DNA from: UBA1858 sp045105615
GTDB lineage: Bacteria; Pseudomonadota; Gammaproteobacteria; UBA4575
NCBI GenBank assembly: GCA_045105615.1
Contig: JBGCDS010000006.1
Coordinates: forward strand, 48,482 to 112,481
Length of the DNA stretch: 64,000 nt
Direction: 5' to 3'
The notes beneath the pieces are model-generated. The model ran no database searches. It worked only from the letters and a program-made list of their open reading frames with translations, and was not told where the DNA came from. Every line of letters starts with the position of its first letter. The first letter of the stretch is position 1. Positions 43,470 to 53,186 of this stretch are shown piece by piece. A program made the position numbers and the translations under genes.

Positions 43470-43521
43470 AAGATTTTTTGCACTTCCTTGTGGAAAAGTG
43501 TTGAAAAAGTCAGTTTTATAG

Positions 43522-43549
43522 TTGTAATCGAGCATAGCGCAATTATAAT
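43522..43549 (+). promoter_or_regulatory. Predicted sigma-70 promoter of rpsU
   Basis: TTGTAA (43522-43527) and TATAAT (43544-43549) are separated by 16 bases and point at rpsU, whose ATG is 44 bases after the -10. The -10 is a perfect consensus. It lies in the tsaD-rpsU divergent gap, where the macromolecular synthesis operon promoters are found in relatives. Confidence 0.6.
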
Positions 43550-43592
43550 CCACCGTCTTTTTGTCAATTCATCACAATAGTAACGAGGATTT

Positions 43593-43808
43593 ATGCCTGG
43601 AGTACGAGTAAAAGAAAATGAGCCATTTGATGTGGCTTTGCGCCGATTTCGCAGATCTTGCGAAAAAGCGGGCGTACTAACAGAAGTTCGCCGTAGAGAA
43701 TTCTATGAAAAGCCAACAGCTGTGCGTAAACGTAAAGCTGCAGCGGCAGTAAAACGTAACCTTAAGCGCGTTTTTCGTACAACACTTAAGCGTAGACGTT
43801 TATATTAA
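43593..43808 (+). CDS. rpsU: 30S ribosomal protein S21
   Basis: A 71-residue very basic protein of the small ribosomal subunit. MPGVRVKENEPFDVALRRFRR and the arginine/lysine-rich end (KRNLKRVFRTTLKRRRLY) match S21. Length equals E. coli S21 (71). It opens the rpsU-yqeY pair; the usual third and fourth genes, dnaG and rpoD, are 14 kb downstream instead. Confidence 0.98.
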   Translation: MPGVRVKENEPFDVALRRFRRSCEKAGVLTEVRRREFYEKPTAVRKRKAAAAVKRNLKRVFRTTLKRRRLY

Positions 43809-44267
43809 GTGACTGACTCTAGTTCACTGAAAGAACAGATCGTGGCAGAAATGAAATCTGCCATGAAATCAGGTGATAAAGAACGTCTCGGGACCATTCG
43901 CTTGATCCTATCCGCCGTCAAACAAGTTGAAGTCGATACCCGCACCGAGCTGAATGATCAGGACCTTCTTGGAATTCTGGATAAAATGGCTAAGCAGCGC
44001 CGTGAATCCATTGATCAATACGAGAAAGCTGACAGAAATGATCTCGCTGATAAAGAGAAATCTGAACTAGCGATCATTATTGATTATCTACCACAGGCTT
44101 TAAGTAATGACGAAGTGTCTCAGTTGATCTCTCAAGCTGTCAGCCAAACATCGGCTTCATCCATGAAAGACATGGGAGCAGTGATGGCGATACTCAAACC
44201 GCAAATGCAAGGCCGGGCCGACATGAGCCAGGTTAGCAAGCTAATCAAAGCGAAGTTGTCTAGTTAA
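43809..44267 (+). CDS. yqeY: YqeY/GatB-like protein
   Basis: A 152-residue protein of the YqeY family, related to the tail domain of GatB (tRNA amidotransferase subunit). Recognisable sequences are MKSAMKSGDKERLGTIRLILSAVKQVEVD-type at residues 11-39, KQRRESIDQYEKADRNDLA near 60, IDYLPQALSNDEV near 88, and DMGAVMAILKPQMQGRADMSQVS near 122. Function is not settled; a tRNA-related role is presumed. It starts with GTG directly after the rpsU stop codon, so translation is coupled. Confidence 0.92.
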   Translation: MTDSSSLKEQIVAEMKSAMKSGDKERLGTIRLILSAVKQVEVDTRTELNDQDLLGILDKMAKQRRESIDQYEKADRNDLADKEKSELAIIIDYLPQALSNDEVSQLISQAVSQTSASSMKDMGAVMAILKPQMQGRADMSQVSKLIKAKLSS

Positions 44268-44348
44268 AAATATTGCTTCGCATACCGGTCATCTTCGGCT
44301 ACGCTTTCAGTCTCACTTGATAGCCATTAACCACTAGATACGTCTCTC

Positions 44349-45416
44349 ATGCCTCCACTAAAGAATGATCGATTCATCCGCGCGCTTTTGCGTCAACCTG
44401 TCGATAAAACACCTATTTGGATCATGCGCCAAGCAGGCAGATATCTACCCGAATATCGTGCAACTCGACAAAAGGCGGGAGATTTTCTTACGCTATGTAA
44501 AACTCCAGAACTTGCCTGTGAAGTCACTATGCAACCTCTGGAACGTTTTGAATTAGACGCGGCTATCTTATTTTCAGATATCTTAACTATCCCCGACGCT
44601 ATGGGACTCGGTTTAGAATTCAAAGAAGGCGATGGCCCTACTTTTAGCAACCCCGTAAGAAGCCGTAGCGATATCGATAAACTTTCTGTGCCTGACCCTA
44701 CTGGAGAGCTGCGTTACGTCACCGATGCTGTTTCATTAATTAGAAAAGAACTGGATGGCCGAGTCCCCCTAATCGGCTTTTCTGGCAGTCCATGGACCCT
44801 TGCAACTTATATGGTTGAAGGTGGTTCTTCTAAGGATTTCAGCAAGGTCAAGGGGATGCTCTATGACCGTCCTGAGGATATGCAAAAATTACTCGATATC
44901 TTAAGCGACAGCGTGGCGACTTATCTCAACGCACAAATTGAGGCGGGTGCCCAAGCAGTGATGATCTTTGATACCTGGGGTGGAGCATTAACTCCCGAAG
45001 ACTATCGTCAATTCTCACTAAGCTCGATGACCCGTATTGTGGAACAGTTACATCGTAGTTACGATGGAAGCACTATTCCGGTGACTTTATTTTCAAAGGG
45101 CGCTAATCACTCGCTTGCTGATTTGGCCAATTCAGGTGCCAATGGCGTTGGGCTGGATTGGACGATTAATATCGGTGATGCCCGCCGGATTGTTGGTAAT
45201 AAAGTCGCGCTTCAAGGCAACCTTGATCCATCCATTCTTTATAGTTCGGAAGATTCAATTAAACAACACGCGAGGAAAGTGTTAGACGACTACGGACAGA
45301 ATACTGGCCATATATTTAATCTAGGCCATGGAATTCACCCAGCAATACAGCCCGAAAAGGTTAAAGCCTTAGTCGATTATGTGCATCAATATAGCGCGTC
45401 ACTTAATAAAGGCTAG
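44349..45416 (+). CDS. hemE: Uroporphyrinogen decarboxylase
   Basis: A 355-residue cytosolic enzyme of heme synthesis that removes four carboxyl groups from uroporphyrinogen III. The signature PIWIMRQAGRYLPEYR lies at residues 22-37, followed by FSDILTIPDAMGLGLEF near 74, LIGFSGSPWTLATYMVEGG near 140 and FDTWGGALTPEDYRQF near 207. NLGHGIHPAIQPE near 325 is also conserved. It supplies heme precursors for the cytochrome oxidase encoded about 5 kb away, though that is not a local regulatory link. It converges on mrcA across 14 bases. Confidence 0.97.
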   Translation: MPPLKNDRFIRALLRQPVDKTPIWIMRQAGRYLPEYRATRQKAGDFLTLCKTPELACEVTMQPLERFELDAAILFSDILTIPDAMGLGLEFKEGDGPTFSNPVRSRSDIDKLSVPDPTGELRYVTDAVSLIRKELDGRVPLIGFSGSPWTLATYMVEGGSSKDFSKVKGMLYDRPEDMQKLLDILSDSVATYLNAQIEAGAQAVMIFDTWGGALTPEDYRQFSLSSMTRIVEQLHRSYDGSTIPVTLFSKGANHSLADLANSGANGVGLDWTINIGDARRIVGNKVALQGNLDPSILYSSEDSIKQHARKVLDDYGQNTGHIFNLGHGIHPAIQPEKVKALVDYVHQYSASLNKG

Positions 45417-45430
45417 CTACCAGACTAAGG

Positions 45431-47896
45431 CTAAAAAAGTTGCTCGGGTAAATTTCCGGGGCGGCTCTGATTAGGATCCACATTGCCATGATCGACATTA
45501 ATCGACCTAGGTGCTGCAAACTCTAAACCAGGTACTTGATCAATATGGAATGCCTCTTCTATGCCAAAACCACTATCCTGATCAACAATTGAGCCTGTTT
45601 CTGGGTCTACTTTTAAGATCACCATATCTTTTGGTAGTTCGCGTTGAATTTGTGGTTCTCCTTGTAAACCAACACGCATATAATCAATCCAGATTGGTAA
45701 CGCAGCAACACCACCGACTTCGCCACGACCCAATGGTTTATTTTCATCAAAGCCAAACCACACAACTGTTGCCAAATTAGGATGATAACCAGCAAACCAG
45801 GCATCATGCTGGTCATTGGTTGTACCTGTCTTACCCACGATATCATTACGATTAAGCGCTAATGCGCGTCGGCCGGTGCCGAACTTAATCACATCTTTAA
45901 GCATGCTATCCATTTGATATGCATTCATCTCAGAAAGCACTCTTGGTGCAACACGAATCTCTGCACTTTCTAAGTTATCTGGATCTGTTAGTCCCAATTC
46001 CGCCATCTCAACGGCATGCATTGAAATCTCTTTAGCTAGTCTGGTGCACTCTTGGTCACATACCCGTGCAGGGTTAGCCATAAATAATACTTCCTCATCT
46101 GGACCTTCAATCCGGTCAATAAAGTATGCATCTACTTTATAACCTCCATTGGCTAATACCGCATAGGCATTAGCTAGCGTTAGAGGCGTAACGGCTCCGC
46201 TTCCTAGCGCAAGTGTTAAATCTTTAGGTAATTTTTCAGCATCAAAACCAAATTTACTCGCATGTTCACGTGTAAATTTCCGGCCGATATCTCGCAATAA
46301 ACGAATAGATACCATGTTCCTAGATTTTGTCAGCGCCAACCGCACTCTCGTTGGACCAAAAAACTTGCCTGAATAATTTTGTGGCCGCCATGAGTTTTCT
46401 GTTGCTGAATCTTCAAAGACAACAGGCGCATCGTTAATCACACTAGCGGGTGTAAATCCTGCTTCTATCGCAGCAGAATATATGAAGGGTTTAAATGCTG
46501 AACCTGGCTGCCGCTTTGCCTGAGTAGCACGATTAAATTTACTGGCATAGAAATCAAAACCACCCATTAATGCGGCAATTGAGCCATCTTCAGGGTTCAA
46601 GGATACAAGTGCACTTGATGCCTTCGGAATTTGACGCAGTTGCCAACCTTTAGCTGTATCTACAACTCGGATGATGTCACCGACTTTTAATACATCTGTA
46701 ACTTTCTTTATTTCCGGACCCAGACTATTTTGTGATTTGTATTTTCTAGCCCATTTCACTGCTGCAATATCTAGCTGAATAATTTCTTTAGACAGTGACA
46801 CGATGGCAGTCTTTTCATTTACCTGAGTCACAACACCGGGCTGCAGCTTTGCAATAGTGGGCATTTTTGCAACTAATTCTGTAACGACCTCAACCTCAGT
46901 CAGCTTATCCACAGGAATACTGCCTTCTGGCCCCCGATAACCATGGCGTAGGTCATACGCCATAATGCCGCTCTGAATCGCATCAACCGCTGCTTGTTGT
47001 TTACTCGATTCAATCGTAGTGTAAACGTTATAGCCAGCCGAGTAGGCTTCATCTCCATATAAGTCAGTCATATGCGCTCTCACCATTTCGCCTATATAAG
47101 GTGCATCGACCTCTAAGTTAACCGCATAACGCTTCGCTTCGACCGGTGTAGATATGGCTACTTTATAATCTTCCTCAGTTATCTTGTTAAGCTCAAGCAT
47201 ACGACCGAGGACATAATCTCTGCGCACAGTGGCTCGCTCTGTGTTACTTATGGGGTTAAATCTTGAAGGAGCTTTGGGCAAACCGGCAATCATGGCCACT
47301 TGATCTAAAGACAGCTCAGAAGCAGTCTTTCCATAATACACTTCTGCTGCTGCACCAACTCCGTAGGCACGTTGACCCAAATAAATTTTATTCAGATAAA
47401 GCTCGAGGATTTCCTGTTTAGTTAATTCATCCTCAATACGTAGCGCTAGCATTATTTCTTTAATTTTTCGCGTATAGGTTCTTTCTGGTGTTAGGAAGAA
47501 GTTACGTGCCAGCTGCATGGTAATCGTGCTGCCACCCTGTGCCTTTTGTCCGGTGATGACTAGATTTATCACCGCTCTTAGTAGACCTTGGTAATCAACG
47601 CCAGGATGTTCAAAGAATCGATCATCCTCAGCAGCCAAAAAGGCATCGACCATTGTTTGAGGGAGTTCCTGATACGTAAGAGGAATTCGACGCTTCTCTC
47701 CAAACAGTGCAATTAATTTGCCCTCACGGCTAAAAACCTTCAAAGGTGTTTGTAGTTTTACATCTTTTAAGGAGTCAACTGGAGGAAGTTGAGGAGAATA
47801 AATTAGGTACACAGTCGACAAAATCGCCGTGACTGCGACGGACATAACGATTAATCCGATAAAACCTAGCTTAAACAACTTTATATTCAATGACAT
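45431..47896 (-). CDS. mrcA: Penicillin-binding protein 1A
   Basis: An 821-residue bifunctional peptidoglycan synthase. A single membrane anchor (about 9-31) is followed by the glycosyltransferase 51 domain with AAEDDRFFEHPGVDYQGLLRA near residue 90 and QGGSTITMQLARNFFLTPERTY near 115. The PBP1A-specific OB-like insert includes VSLSKEIIQLDIAAVKWA near 365. The transpeptidase domain has QPGSAFKPFIYSAAIEAG near 460 (SxxK), SRNMVSI near 521 and GKTGTTNDQHDAWFAGY near 692. It is divergent from pilM, the classic mrcA-pilM arrangement. Confidence 0.96.
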   Translation of the reverse strand: MSLNIKLFKLGFIGLIVMSVAVTAILSTVYLIYSPQLPPVDSLKDVKLQTPLKVFSREGKLIALFGEKRRIPLTYQELPQTMVDAFLAAEDDRFFEHPGVDYQGLLRAVINLVITGQKAQGGSTITMQLARNFFLTPERTYTRKIKEIMLALRIEDELTKQEILELYLNKIYLGQRAYGVGAAAEVYYGKTASELSLDQVAMIAGLPKAPSRFNPISNTERATVRRDYVLGRMLELNKITEEDYKVAISTPVEAKRYAVNLEVDAPYIGEMVRAHMTDLYGDEAYSAGYNVYTTIESSKQQAAVDAIQSGIMAYDLRHGYRGPEGSIPVDKLTEVEVVTELVAKMPTIAKLQPGVVTQVNEKTAIVSLSKEIIQLDIAAVKWARKYKSQNSLGPEIKKVTDVLKVGDIIRVVDTAKGWQLRQIPKASSALVSLNPEDGSIAALMGGFDFYASKFNRATQAKRQPGSAFKPFIYSAAIEAGFTPASVINDAPVVFEDSATENSWRPQNYSGKFFGPTRVRLALTKSRNMVSIRLLRDIGRKFTREHASKFGFDAEKLPKDLTLALGSGAVTPLTLANAYAVLANGGYKVDAYFIDRIEGPDEEVLFMANPARVCDQECTRLAKEISMHAVEMAELGLTDPDNLESAEIRVAPRVLSEMNAYQMDSMLKDVIKFGTGRRALALNRNDIVGKTGTTNDQHDAWFAGYHPNLATVVWFGFDENKPLGRGEVGGVAALPIWIDYMRVGLQGEPQIQRELPKDMVILKVDPETGSIVDQDSGFGIEEAFHIDQVPGLEFAAPRSINVDHGNVDPNQSRPGNLPEQLF

Positions 47897-48060
47897 ATGA
47901 TTAAAATGTTATTAATTCTGTAAGTTACGAATCTAAGGCAAGAAACGAATGAAAGAGTTCTCGATTAACTTAATTGTCAAAAACTCACATCTTGTTATAG
48001 AGTTCGGCTTATAATTTTAAAAATAATACAACTAGACTAAATAACTAACGGAAACTAAAC

Positions 48061-49122
48061 GTGCTTCCATTTACTTCGCGAAAAAATCCAGTCATTGGTA
48101 TCGATATTAGCTCAACCTCAGTGAAGGTATTAGAGCTATCTCACAGTGGCTCAGGATACCGAGTAGAACATTACGGTGTAGAACCCCTACCTGCTAACTG
48201 TATCACTGAAAAAGTGATTTCAGATGTTGACGCGGTCGGCGACTCTATACGAAAAGTGCTCAAGCGAACAGGAACTAAGGCTAAAAAATGCACACTGGCC
48301 GTGGCAGGTTCCGCCGTTATTACTAAAGTTATCACAATGCCTTCTTCTTTATCTGACGCAGAAATGGAAGGCCAGATTCAAATTGAGGCTGATCAGTACA
48401 TTCCTTATGCACTGGAAGAGGTCAACCTAGATTTTAACGTATTAGGTCCTACTGAAGGCAACCCAGAAACCGTTGATGTATTGCTGGCTGCTTCACGCAG
48501 TGAGAATGTTGAAATGCGAGTGGCGGCATCAGAAGTCGCAGGTTTAACCCCTGTTGTTGTTGATGTTGAAGCCTATGCAATTGAAAGCGTTTATCCACTT
48601 CTTTCAGACCAGGTACCTGATCAAGGAATCGATAAGACCGTAGGCCTCCTCGATATTGGCTCCACCATGACTAGCTTAAACGTCATGCAGAACGGCACCA
48701 TGATATACACACGTGAACAACCTTTTGGTGGTAAACAGTTGACTGAAGAGATCATGCATCAGTATGGGCTTACATACGAAGAGGCCGGCCTTGCAAAGAA
48801 GGAAGGTGGTCTACCAGATAACTACATTACAGACTTACTTGAACCATTTAAATTAACCGCTGCTCAACAAGCAAATCGATTCTTGCAATTTTTCTATTCT
48901 GCTAGTCAGCATTCTACTGTTGACCATATTGTTTTAGCAGGTGGCTGTGCATCAATCCCGGGGTTAGATGAAAGAATACAAACTGAATTAGGCATTTCTG
49001 TATCGACTGCCAATCCATTTACACATGTTTCGCTAGGACCCAAAGTTAATCCTCAAGCCCTAGGCAACGATGCCCCGGCATTGCTGATTGCTTGCGGCCT
49101 TGCATTGAGGGCATTTGATTAA
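48061..49122 (+). CDS. pilM: Type IV pilus inner-membrane platform protein PilM
   Basis: A 353-residue actin-like cytoplasmic ATPase-fold protein. GIDISSTSVKVLELSHSG at residues 14-31 holds the phosphate-1 loop. LAVAGSAVITKVITMPS near 80, AAQQANRFLQFFYSAS near 271 and IVLAGGCASIPGLDERI near 297 are typical. It starts with GTG preceded by ACGGAAAC. PilM binds the PilN N-terminus, and the genes follow in pilMNOPQ order with 5 bases to pilN. Confidence 0.96.
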   Translation: MLPFTSRKNPVIGIDISSTSVKVLELSHSGSGYRVEHYGVEPLPANCITEKVISDVDAVGDSIRKVLKRTGTKAKKCTLAVAGSAVITKVITMPSSLSDAEMEGQIQIEADQYIPYALEEVNLDFNVLGPTEGNPETVDVLLAASRSENVEMRVAASEVAGLTPVVVDVEAYAIESVYPLLSDQVPDQGIDKTVGLLDIGSTMTSLNVMQNGTMIYTREQPFGGKQLTEEIMHQYGLTYEEAGLAKKEGGLPDNYITDLLEPFKLTAAQQANRFLQFFYSASQHSTVDHIVLAGGCASIPGLDERIQTELGISVSTANPFTHVSLGPKVNPQALGNDAPALLIACGLALRAFD

Positions 49123-49127
49123 ACATC

Positions 49128-49694
49128 ATGGCTAAAATTAATTTACTCCCGTGGCGCGAATCACAGCGCAAAGAAAAACAACAAGAGTTCTTTGTTATGT
49201 TGGGAGCAGGTGCAGCTGTCGCTGTTCTTGCTGTCTTATTAGTACACTTTCAAGTTGATGCAAAAATCAAAGGGCAAGAAAAACGTAACGCCTACTTATC
49301 AAATGAAATAGTGATACTCGATGAGAAAATAAAAGAAATACAAAAACTGGATGCCACTAGACGTGCATTAGTAGAACGTATGGAAGTTATTCAAAATCTT
49401 CAAGCCACTCGACCTGGTATCGTTCACTTATTTGACGAAGTGGTCAATACATTACCAAATAGCGCACATCTAACTGAGCTCACTCAGGTTGGTAACAGCA
49501 TAAATATCTCCGGCAGAGCTGAATCAAACGCTCGTGTCTCATCCTATATGCGTAATATTGAAGAATCAGAATGGTTAACCAAACCAAAACTAAGCGTCAT
49601 ATCAACAGAAGAAGATGACAATGGACTAAGAGTAAGCTCTTTTTCATTACAACTCGCCCAAACCAATCCTGATGCAGAATTAGAAGAAGAGTAA
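49128..49694 (+). CDS. pilN: Type IV pilus assembly protein PilN
   Basis: A 188-residue bitopic membrane protein. The N-terminal MAKINLLPWRESQRKEKQ contains the INLLPWR motif that binds PilM. A membrane helix (about 24-42) and a coiled-coil segment (about 47-85) come next, then a ferredoxin-like fold. It is the second gene of pilMNOPQ and precedes pilO by 8 bases. Confidence 0.95.
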   Translation: MAKINLLPWRESQRKEKQQEFFVMLGAGAAVAVLAVLLVHFQVDAKIKGQEKRNAYLSNEIVILDEKIKEIQKLDATRRALVERMEVIQNLQATRPGIVHLFDEVVNTLPNSAHLTELTQVGNSINISGRAESNARVSSYMRNIEESEWLTKPKLSVISTEEDDNGLRVSSFSLQLAQTNPDAELEEE

Positions 49695-49702
49695 CTTATA
49701 AG

Positions 49703-50290
49703 ATGACATTTTCTGACCTCAATAATGTAGATTTCAATAATATTGGCACTGCGCCATTAGCCGTCAAAGTTCTCATGGTTGCATTGCTTGCTGCTTTTAT
49801 TATTGGCCTAGGGTTTTATTTCGATACCAAGGACCAATTAGCTAATTTTGATGTCGCGAAAGCCAAAGAAGCTGAGTTAAGAAATACATTTGAAGTAAAA
49901 GTAAAAAAAGCAGCTAACCTCGAAGAACATAAAACACAGCTTGAAGAAATGCGCAGAACGTTTGGCACTTTGTTACGCCAGCTTCCTAGCAAAACTGAGA
50001 TCCCAGCATTAATTGTTGATATATCTCAAACTGCTCTAGCAAGTGGACTAGAAGTAAAACTTTTTCGCCCGGGCAATGAGTCTGAAAAAGAATTTTATGC
50101 TGAAAAACCTATTGAGCTTGAGATGGATGGTGATTACCACCAGTTTGGATTATTTGCTAGCGAAGTAGCAGCATTACCTAGGATTGTAACATTGCATAAT
50201 ATTAGGCTTGAACCTAATGATGTTACCGGAAAGATGACGATGAATGCGTCAGCTAAAACATATCGTTATTTAGATGATGACGAAGAATAA
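49703..50290 (+). CDS. pilO: Type IV pilus assembly protein PilO
   Basis: A 195-residue bitopic membrane protein. After a short cytoplasmic part comes a helix (about 22-40), a coiled coil rich in Lys and Glu (about 55-90), and a ferredoxin-like domain with LRQLPSKTEIPALIVDIS near residue 91 and YHQFGLFASEVAALPRIV near 145. PilO forms a heterodimer with PilN that aligns the pilus machine. It lies between pilN and pilP. Confidence 0.94.
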   Translation: MTFSDLNNVDFNNIGTAPLAVKVLMVALLAAFIIGLGFYFDTKDQLANFDVAKAKEAELRNTFEVKVKKAANLEEHKTQLEEMRRTFGTLLRQLPSKTEIPALIVDISQTALASGLEVKLFRPGNESEKEFYAEKPIELEMDGDYHQFGLFASEVAALPRIVTLHNIRLEPNDVTGKMTMNASAKTYRYLDDDEE

Positions 50291-50302
50291 AATATACTTG
50301 CT

Positions 50303-50866
50303 ATGACAACACAAGTGAAAAATCGAATGATTACCAAACTCTACAAGCTTTTATATGCTTTAACACTATCTATGCTTTTGCTAGCCGTAAGTGGATGCTC
50401 CGAGGGCACCTCAGACTTAGAAGCATGGGCAGCAGATGTAAAGGCGAGACCTCAACAGGGCGTTGAACCTTTACCAGAAGTTATTCCATATAAAACTTTT
50501 GCTTATAACAAAACGGATAAACGCGACCCATTCGATGCTAGTATCTTTCGTCCTCAGGTTGGCCAGACTTCTCCTAAACACTTTTCAAACATAACGCCTG
50601 ATAGTCGCAGAGTCCCTGAATACTTAGAGAGCTTTCCTTTAGATACATTGCGCATGGTCGGCACGATGCAGCAAGACAATCAAACTTGGGCATTAATTAA
50701 GACACCAGATAATACAATTCAAAGGGTTCTTTCTGGCAATTATCTCGGTCAAAACAATGGAAAAATTATTGCGGTTTCTGATGATGAAGTTGAATTAGCA
50801 GAAATCATCCCCGATGAGTTTGGGGGTTGGCGAGAACGATCTTCGTCAATTGCTCTAAGCGAATAA
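50303..50866 (+). CDS. pilP: Type IV pilus lipoprotein PilP
   Basis: A 187-residue inner-membrane lipoprotein that links PilN/PilO to the secretin. The N-terminal segment LLYALTLSMLLLAVSGCSEGT ends in a lipobox with Cys32. The HR domain carries RDPFDASIF near residue 73 and DTLRMVGTM near 113, with KTPDNTIQRVLSGNYLGQNNG near 133 typical of PilP. The long N-terminal tail starting at 50303 may be preceded by a better start at ATG 50327 (MITKLYKLL). Confidence 0.93.
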   Translation: MTTQVKNRMITKLYKLLYALTLSMLLLAVSGCSEGTSDLEAWAADVKARPQQGVEPLPEVIPYKTFAYNKTDKRDPFDASIFRPQVGQTSPKHFSNITPDSRRVPEYLESFPLDTLRMVGTMQQDNQTWALIKTPDNTIQRVLSGNYLGQNNGKIIAVSDDEVELAEIIPDEFGGWRERSSSIALSE

Positions 50867-50934
50867 CTTAAATTTTATATAAACATAATGATTAAGCAAG
50901 AACTTCAATCAAGATTCGTTAACACCTTAATGGA

Positions 50935-53088
50935 ATGGTAAGCATCATGGATATCTATTACTCAAATTATAGTAAACCCTTAATAAAAAGCTTCGTTAGT
51001 ATGCTTTTAACGGGAATAAGCTTACTAATTTTCAGCGCCGGTGTTCATGCCGAAAACCAACTAAATAACGTTAAGGTTGCTGCTCTTCCAGACAATCAGG
51101 TTGAAATAACATTAGTATTTGATTCTGCTCCAAACGAACCTCTAGCATTTACTACTGACAACCCAGCACGTATAGCTTTAGATTTTGCAGACACCAATCT
51201 TGCTGTTAAAAATCGTTTCCAGGACGTCAATATAGGCCAAGCCAAAACTATTAACACTGTTCAGTCTAATGGCCGCACAAGAGTAGTAGTCAATCTGAAT
51301 TCATTGCAGGAATATCAAACAAAAGCACAGGGGAATAACTATATTCTCAGAATTGGTGAAAGTGACTTAGTAGTTGCTAGCAACAATAACCAAGCTGGGC
51401 AAGCACAACAACAAACAACAAAATTACCAAGAAGTTCTCAATATGCTAATACGGCAAATAGCATTAGCCTAGTTGACTTTAGACGTGGTGATAATAACTC
51501 GGGTCGAGTTTTAATTAGCCTATCAAACCCTAACACTCCTGTAAGTTTAGTTGAGCAGGGCGGAAACATTATAGTTAGCTTTGAAGACACAACTTTACCA
51601 GCATCACTACAAAAACGTTTTGATGTAAAAGACTTTGCAACGCCGGTTAATTTTATTTCATCATCTTCTAAAGGAAAAAATACTCAAATAGTTATTCAAC
51701 CAAATCCAGGCGTAGACTACGAACATCTAGCCTATCAGTCTGACAACTTATATGTGCTAGAAGTAAGAGAAATTCCTGAAGAACTAGTAGAGGCGAGAGG
51801 CAAACAAACCTATGAAGGTGAGCGTTTATCACTAAACTTCCAGAACATTGAAGTTCGATCTGTACTTCAATTAATTGCAGATTTCACCGGATTAAATTTA
51901 GTGGTTAGCGACTCTGTAGGAGGTGCATTAACCTTACGCTTGAAAAATGTACCTTGGGACCAAGCTCTAGATATTATTCTAAAAACTAAAGGTTTGGGTA
52001 TGCGCGAAAACGGAAACGTTCTCTATATTGCACCAAATGAAGAAATAGCAGCACGAGAAAAACTAGAACTGGAATCTCAACAACAGGTAGAGGAATTAGC
52101 CCCTTTACGCTCTGAATTTATGGAAATCAATTACGCAAGAGCATCAGATCTAGCTGACCTTCTCAAAGATGGTGACAATACTCTTCTATCTGAACGTGGC
52201 CAAGTAAGTGTAGACGACAGAACCAATACTTTACTTATCCAAGATACCGCACTGAAATTAAATGAAATTAGGCGTTTGATTGATCGATTAGACATCCCTG
52301 TAAAACAGGTGTTAATTGAATCAAGAATAGTCGTTGCCAATGATGACTTCAGTAAAGACTTGGGCGCAAAATTTGGTGTATTCAATGTTGATGGTAGAGA
52401 TTTAGGTCAAAACAAAGTTGCTGATGTAACAGGAGGTAATCTTGACCTACTGGAACCTCTAACGGCAGGCGACCCTATCCCTATCGAGGATACATTAAAT
52501 GTTAACCTACCTTTAGCCGAAGCAACGAGAGCCGGGCAGTTTGCTCTTTCTTTCCTAAAGCTACCTTTTGGTTATGCAGTAAATTTAGAACTTTCTGCTG
52601 CTCAAGCTGAAAGTAGAGCTGAAGTAATGTCGAATCCAAGAATTATTACAGCTAATCAAAGCACAGCAAGAATTGAATCTGGTACTGAGATCCCATTCGT
52701 ATCACAGACATCAAGTGGTGCAACCGATGTAGAGTTCAAGAAAGCCGTGCTTTCTTTAGAAGTAACACCACAAATTACTCCGGATGACCGTGTGAACATG
52801 GAAGTATCTGTCACAAATGACAGTGTTGGTGATGTCGTATCAGGTGTTCCAAGCATCAATACCAACGAAGTCACCTCAAATGTTTTAGTCAACAATGGTC
52901 AAACTATCGTACTTGGCGGAATTTATGTTGAAGAAAATACTGAGTCTTACACGAAAGTGCCTTTCTTTGGTGATATCCCAGTTGCTGGCAAGCTGTTTAG
53001 AAGAGACAGTGTTACTGAAGACAAACAAGAGCTACTAATATTCATCACACCAAAAATTATTGATGAACAACTCAATCTAACCCAATAA
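50935..53088 (+). CDS. pilQ: Type IV pilus outer-membrane secretin PilQ
   Basis: A 717-residue outer-membrane pore protein. It has a signal peptide (about 22-40, ending in GVHAEN), two AMIN domains (near 45-150 and 175-280), a secretin N domain (LSLNFQNIEVRSVLQLIADFTGLN near 298), a second N1 region (VDDRTNTLLIQDT near 428) and the secretin core ending in VPFFGDIPVAGKLFRRDS. The final beta-lip IFITPKII is present. The pair of possible starts is ATG 50935 or ATG 50947. It closes the pil operon ahead of a strong terminator. Confidence 0.95.
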   Translation: MVSIMDIYYSNYSKPLIKSFVSMLLTGISLLIFSAGVHAENQLNNVKVAALPDNQVEITLVFDSAPNEPLAFTTDNPARIALDFADTNLAVKNRFQDVNIGQAKTINTVQSNGRTRVVVNLNSLQEYQTKAQGNNYILRIGESDLVVASNNNQAGQAQQQTTKLPRSSQYANTANSISLVDFRRGDNNSGRVLISLSNPNTPVSLVEQGGNIIVSFEDTTLPASLQKRFDVKDFATPVNFISSSSKGKNTQIVIQPNPGVDYEHLAYQSDNLYVLEVREIPEELVEARGKQTYEGERLSLNFQNIEVRSVLQLIADFTGLNLVVSDSVGGALTLRLKNVPWDQALDIILKTKGLGMRENGNVLYIAPNEEIAAREKLELESQQQVEELAPLRSEFMEINYARASDLADLLKDGDNTLLSERGQVSVDDRTNTLLIQDTALKLNEIRRLIDRLDIPVKQVLIESRIVVANDDFSKDLGAKFGVFNVDGRDLGQNKVADVTGGNLDLLEPLTAGDPIPIEDTLNVNLPLAEATRAGQFALSFLKLPFGYAVNLELSAAQAESRAEVMSNPRIITANQSTARIESGTEIPFVSQTSSGATDVEFKKAVLSLEVTPQITPDDRVNMEVSVTNDSVGDVVSGVPSINTNEVTSNVLVNNGQTIVLGGIYVEENTESYTKVPFFGDIPVAGKLFRRDSVTEDKQELLIFITPKIIDEQLNLTQ

Positions 53089-53113
53089 ATTAGTTAGCAA
53101 TATCCGCTTAATC

Positions 53114-53141
53114 AAAAGCCCCGCAAATGCGGGGTTTTTTT
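53114..53141 (+). terminator. Rho-independent terminator after pilQ
   Basis: AAAAGCCCCGC (53114-53124), loop AAAT, and GCGGGGTTTTTTT (53129-53141) form a GC-rich stem followed by seven T residues. It is the strongest terminator seen in the window and ends the pil operon before aroK. Confidence 0.93.
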
Positions 53142-53186
53142 GTTTACAATAGCCTACTTTTTCTAATATTAGTTATAGCAAATTAA

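Noticed and set aside
43470..43553. Upstream extension of tsaD by 28 codons
   Set aside because: The family begins at MKVLGIESSCDETG; the added part overlaps the rpsU promoter and shows no conservation.
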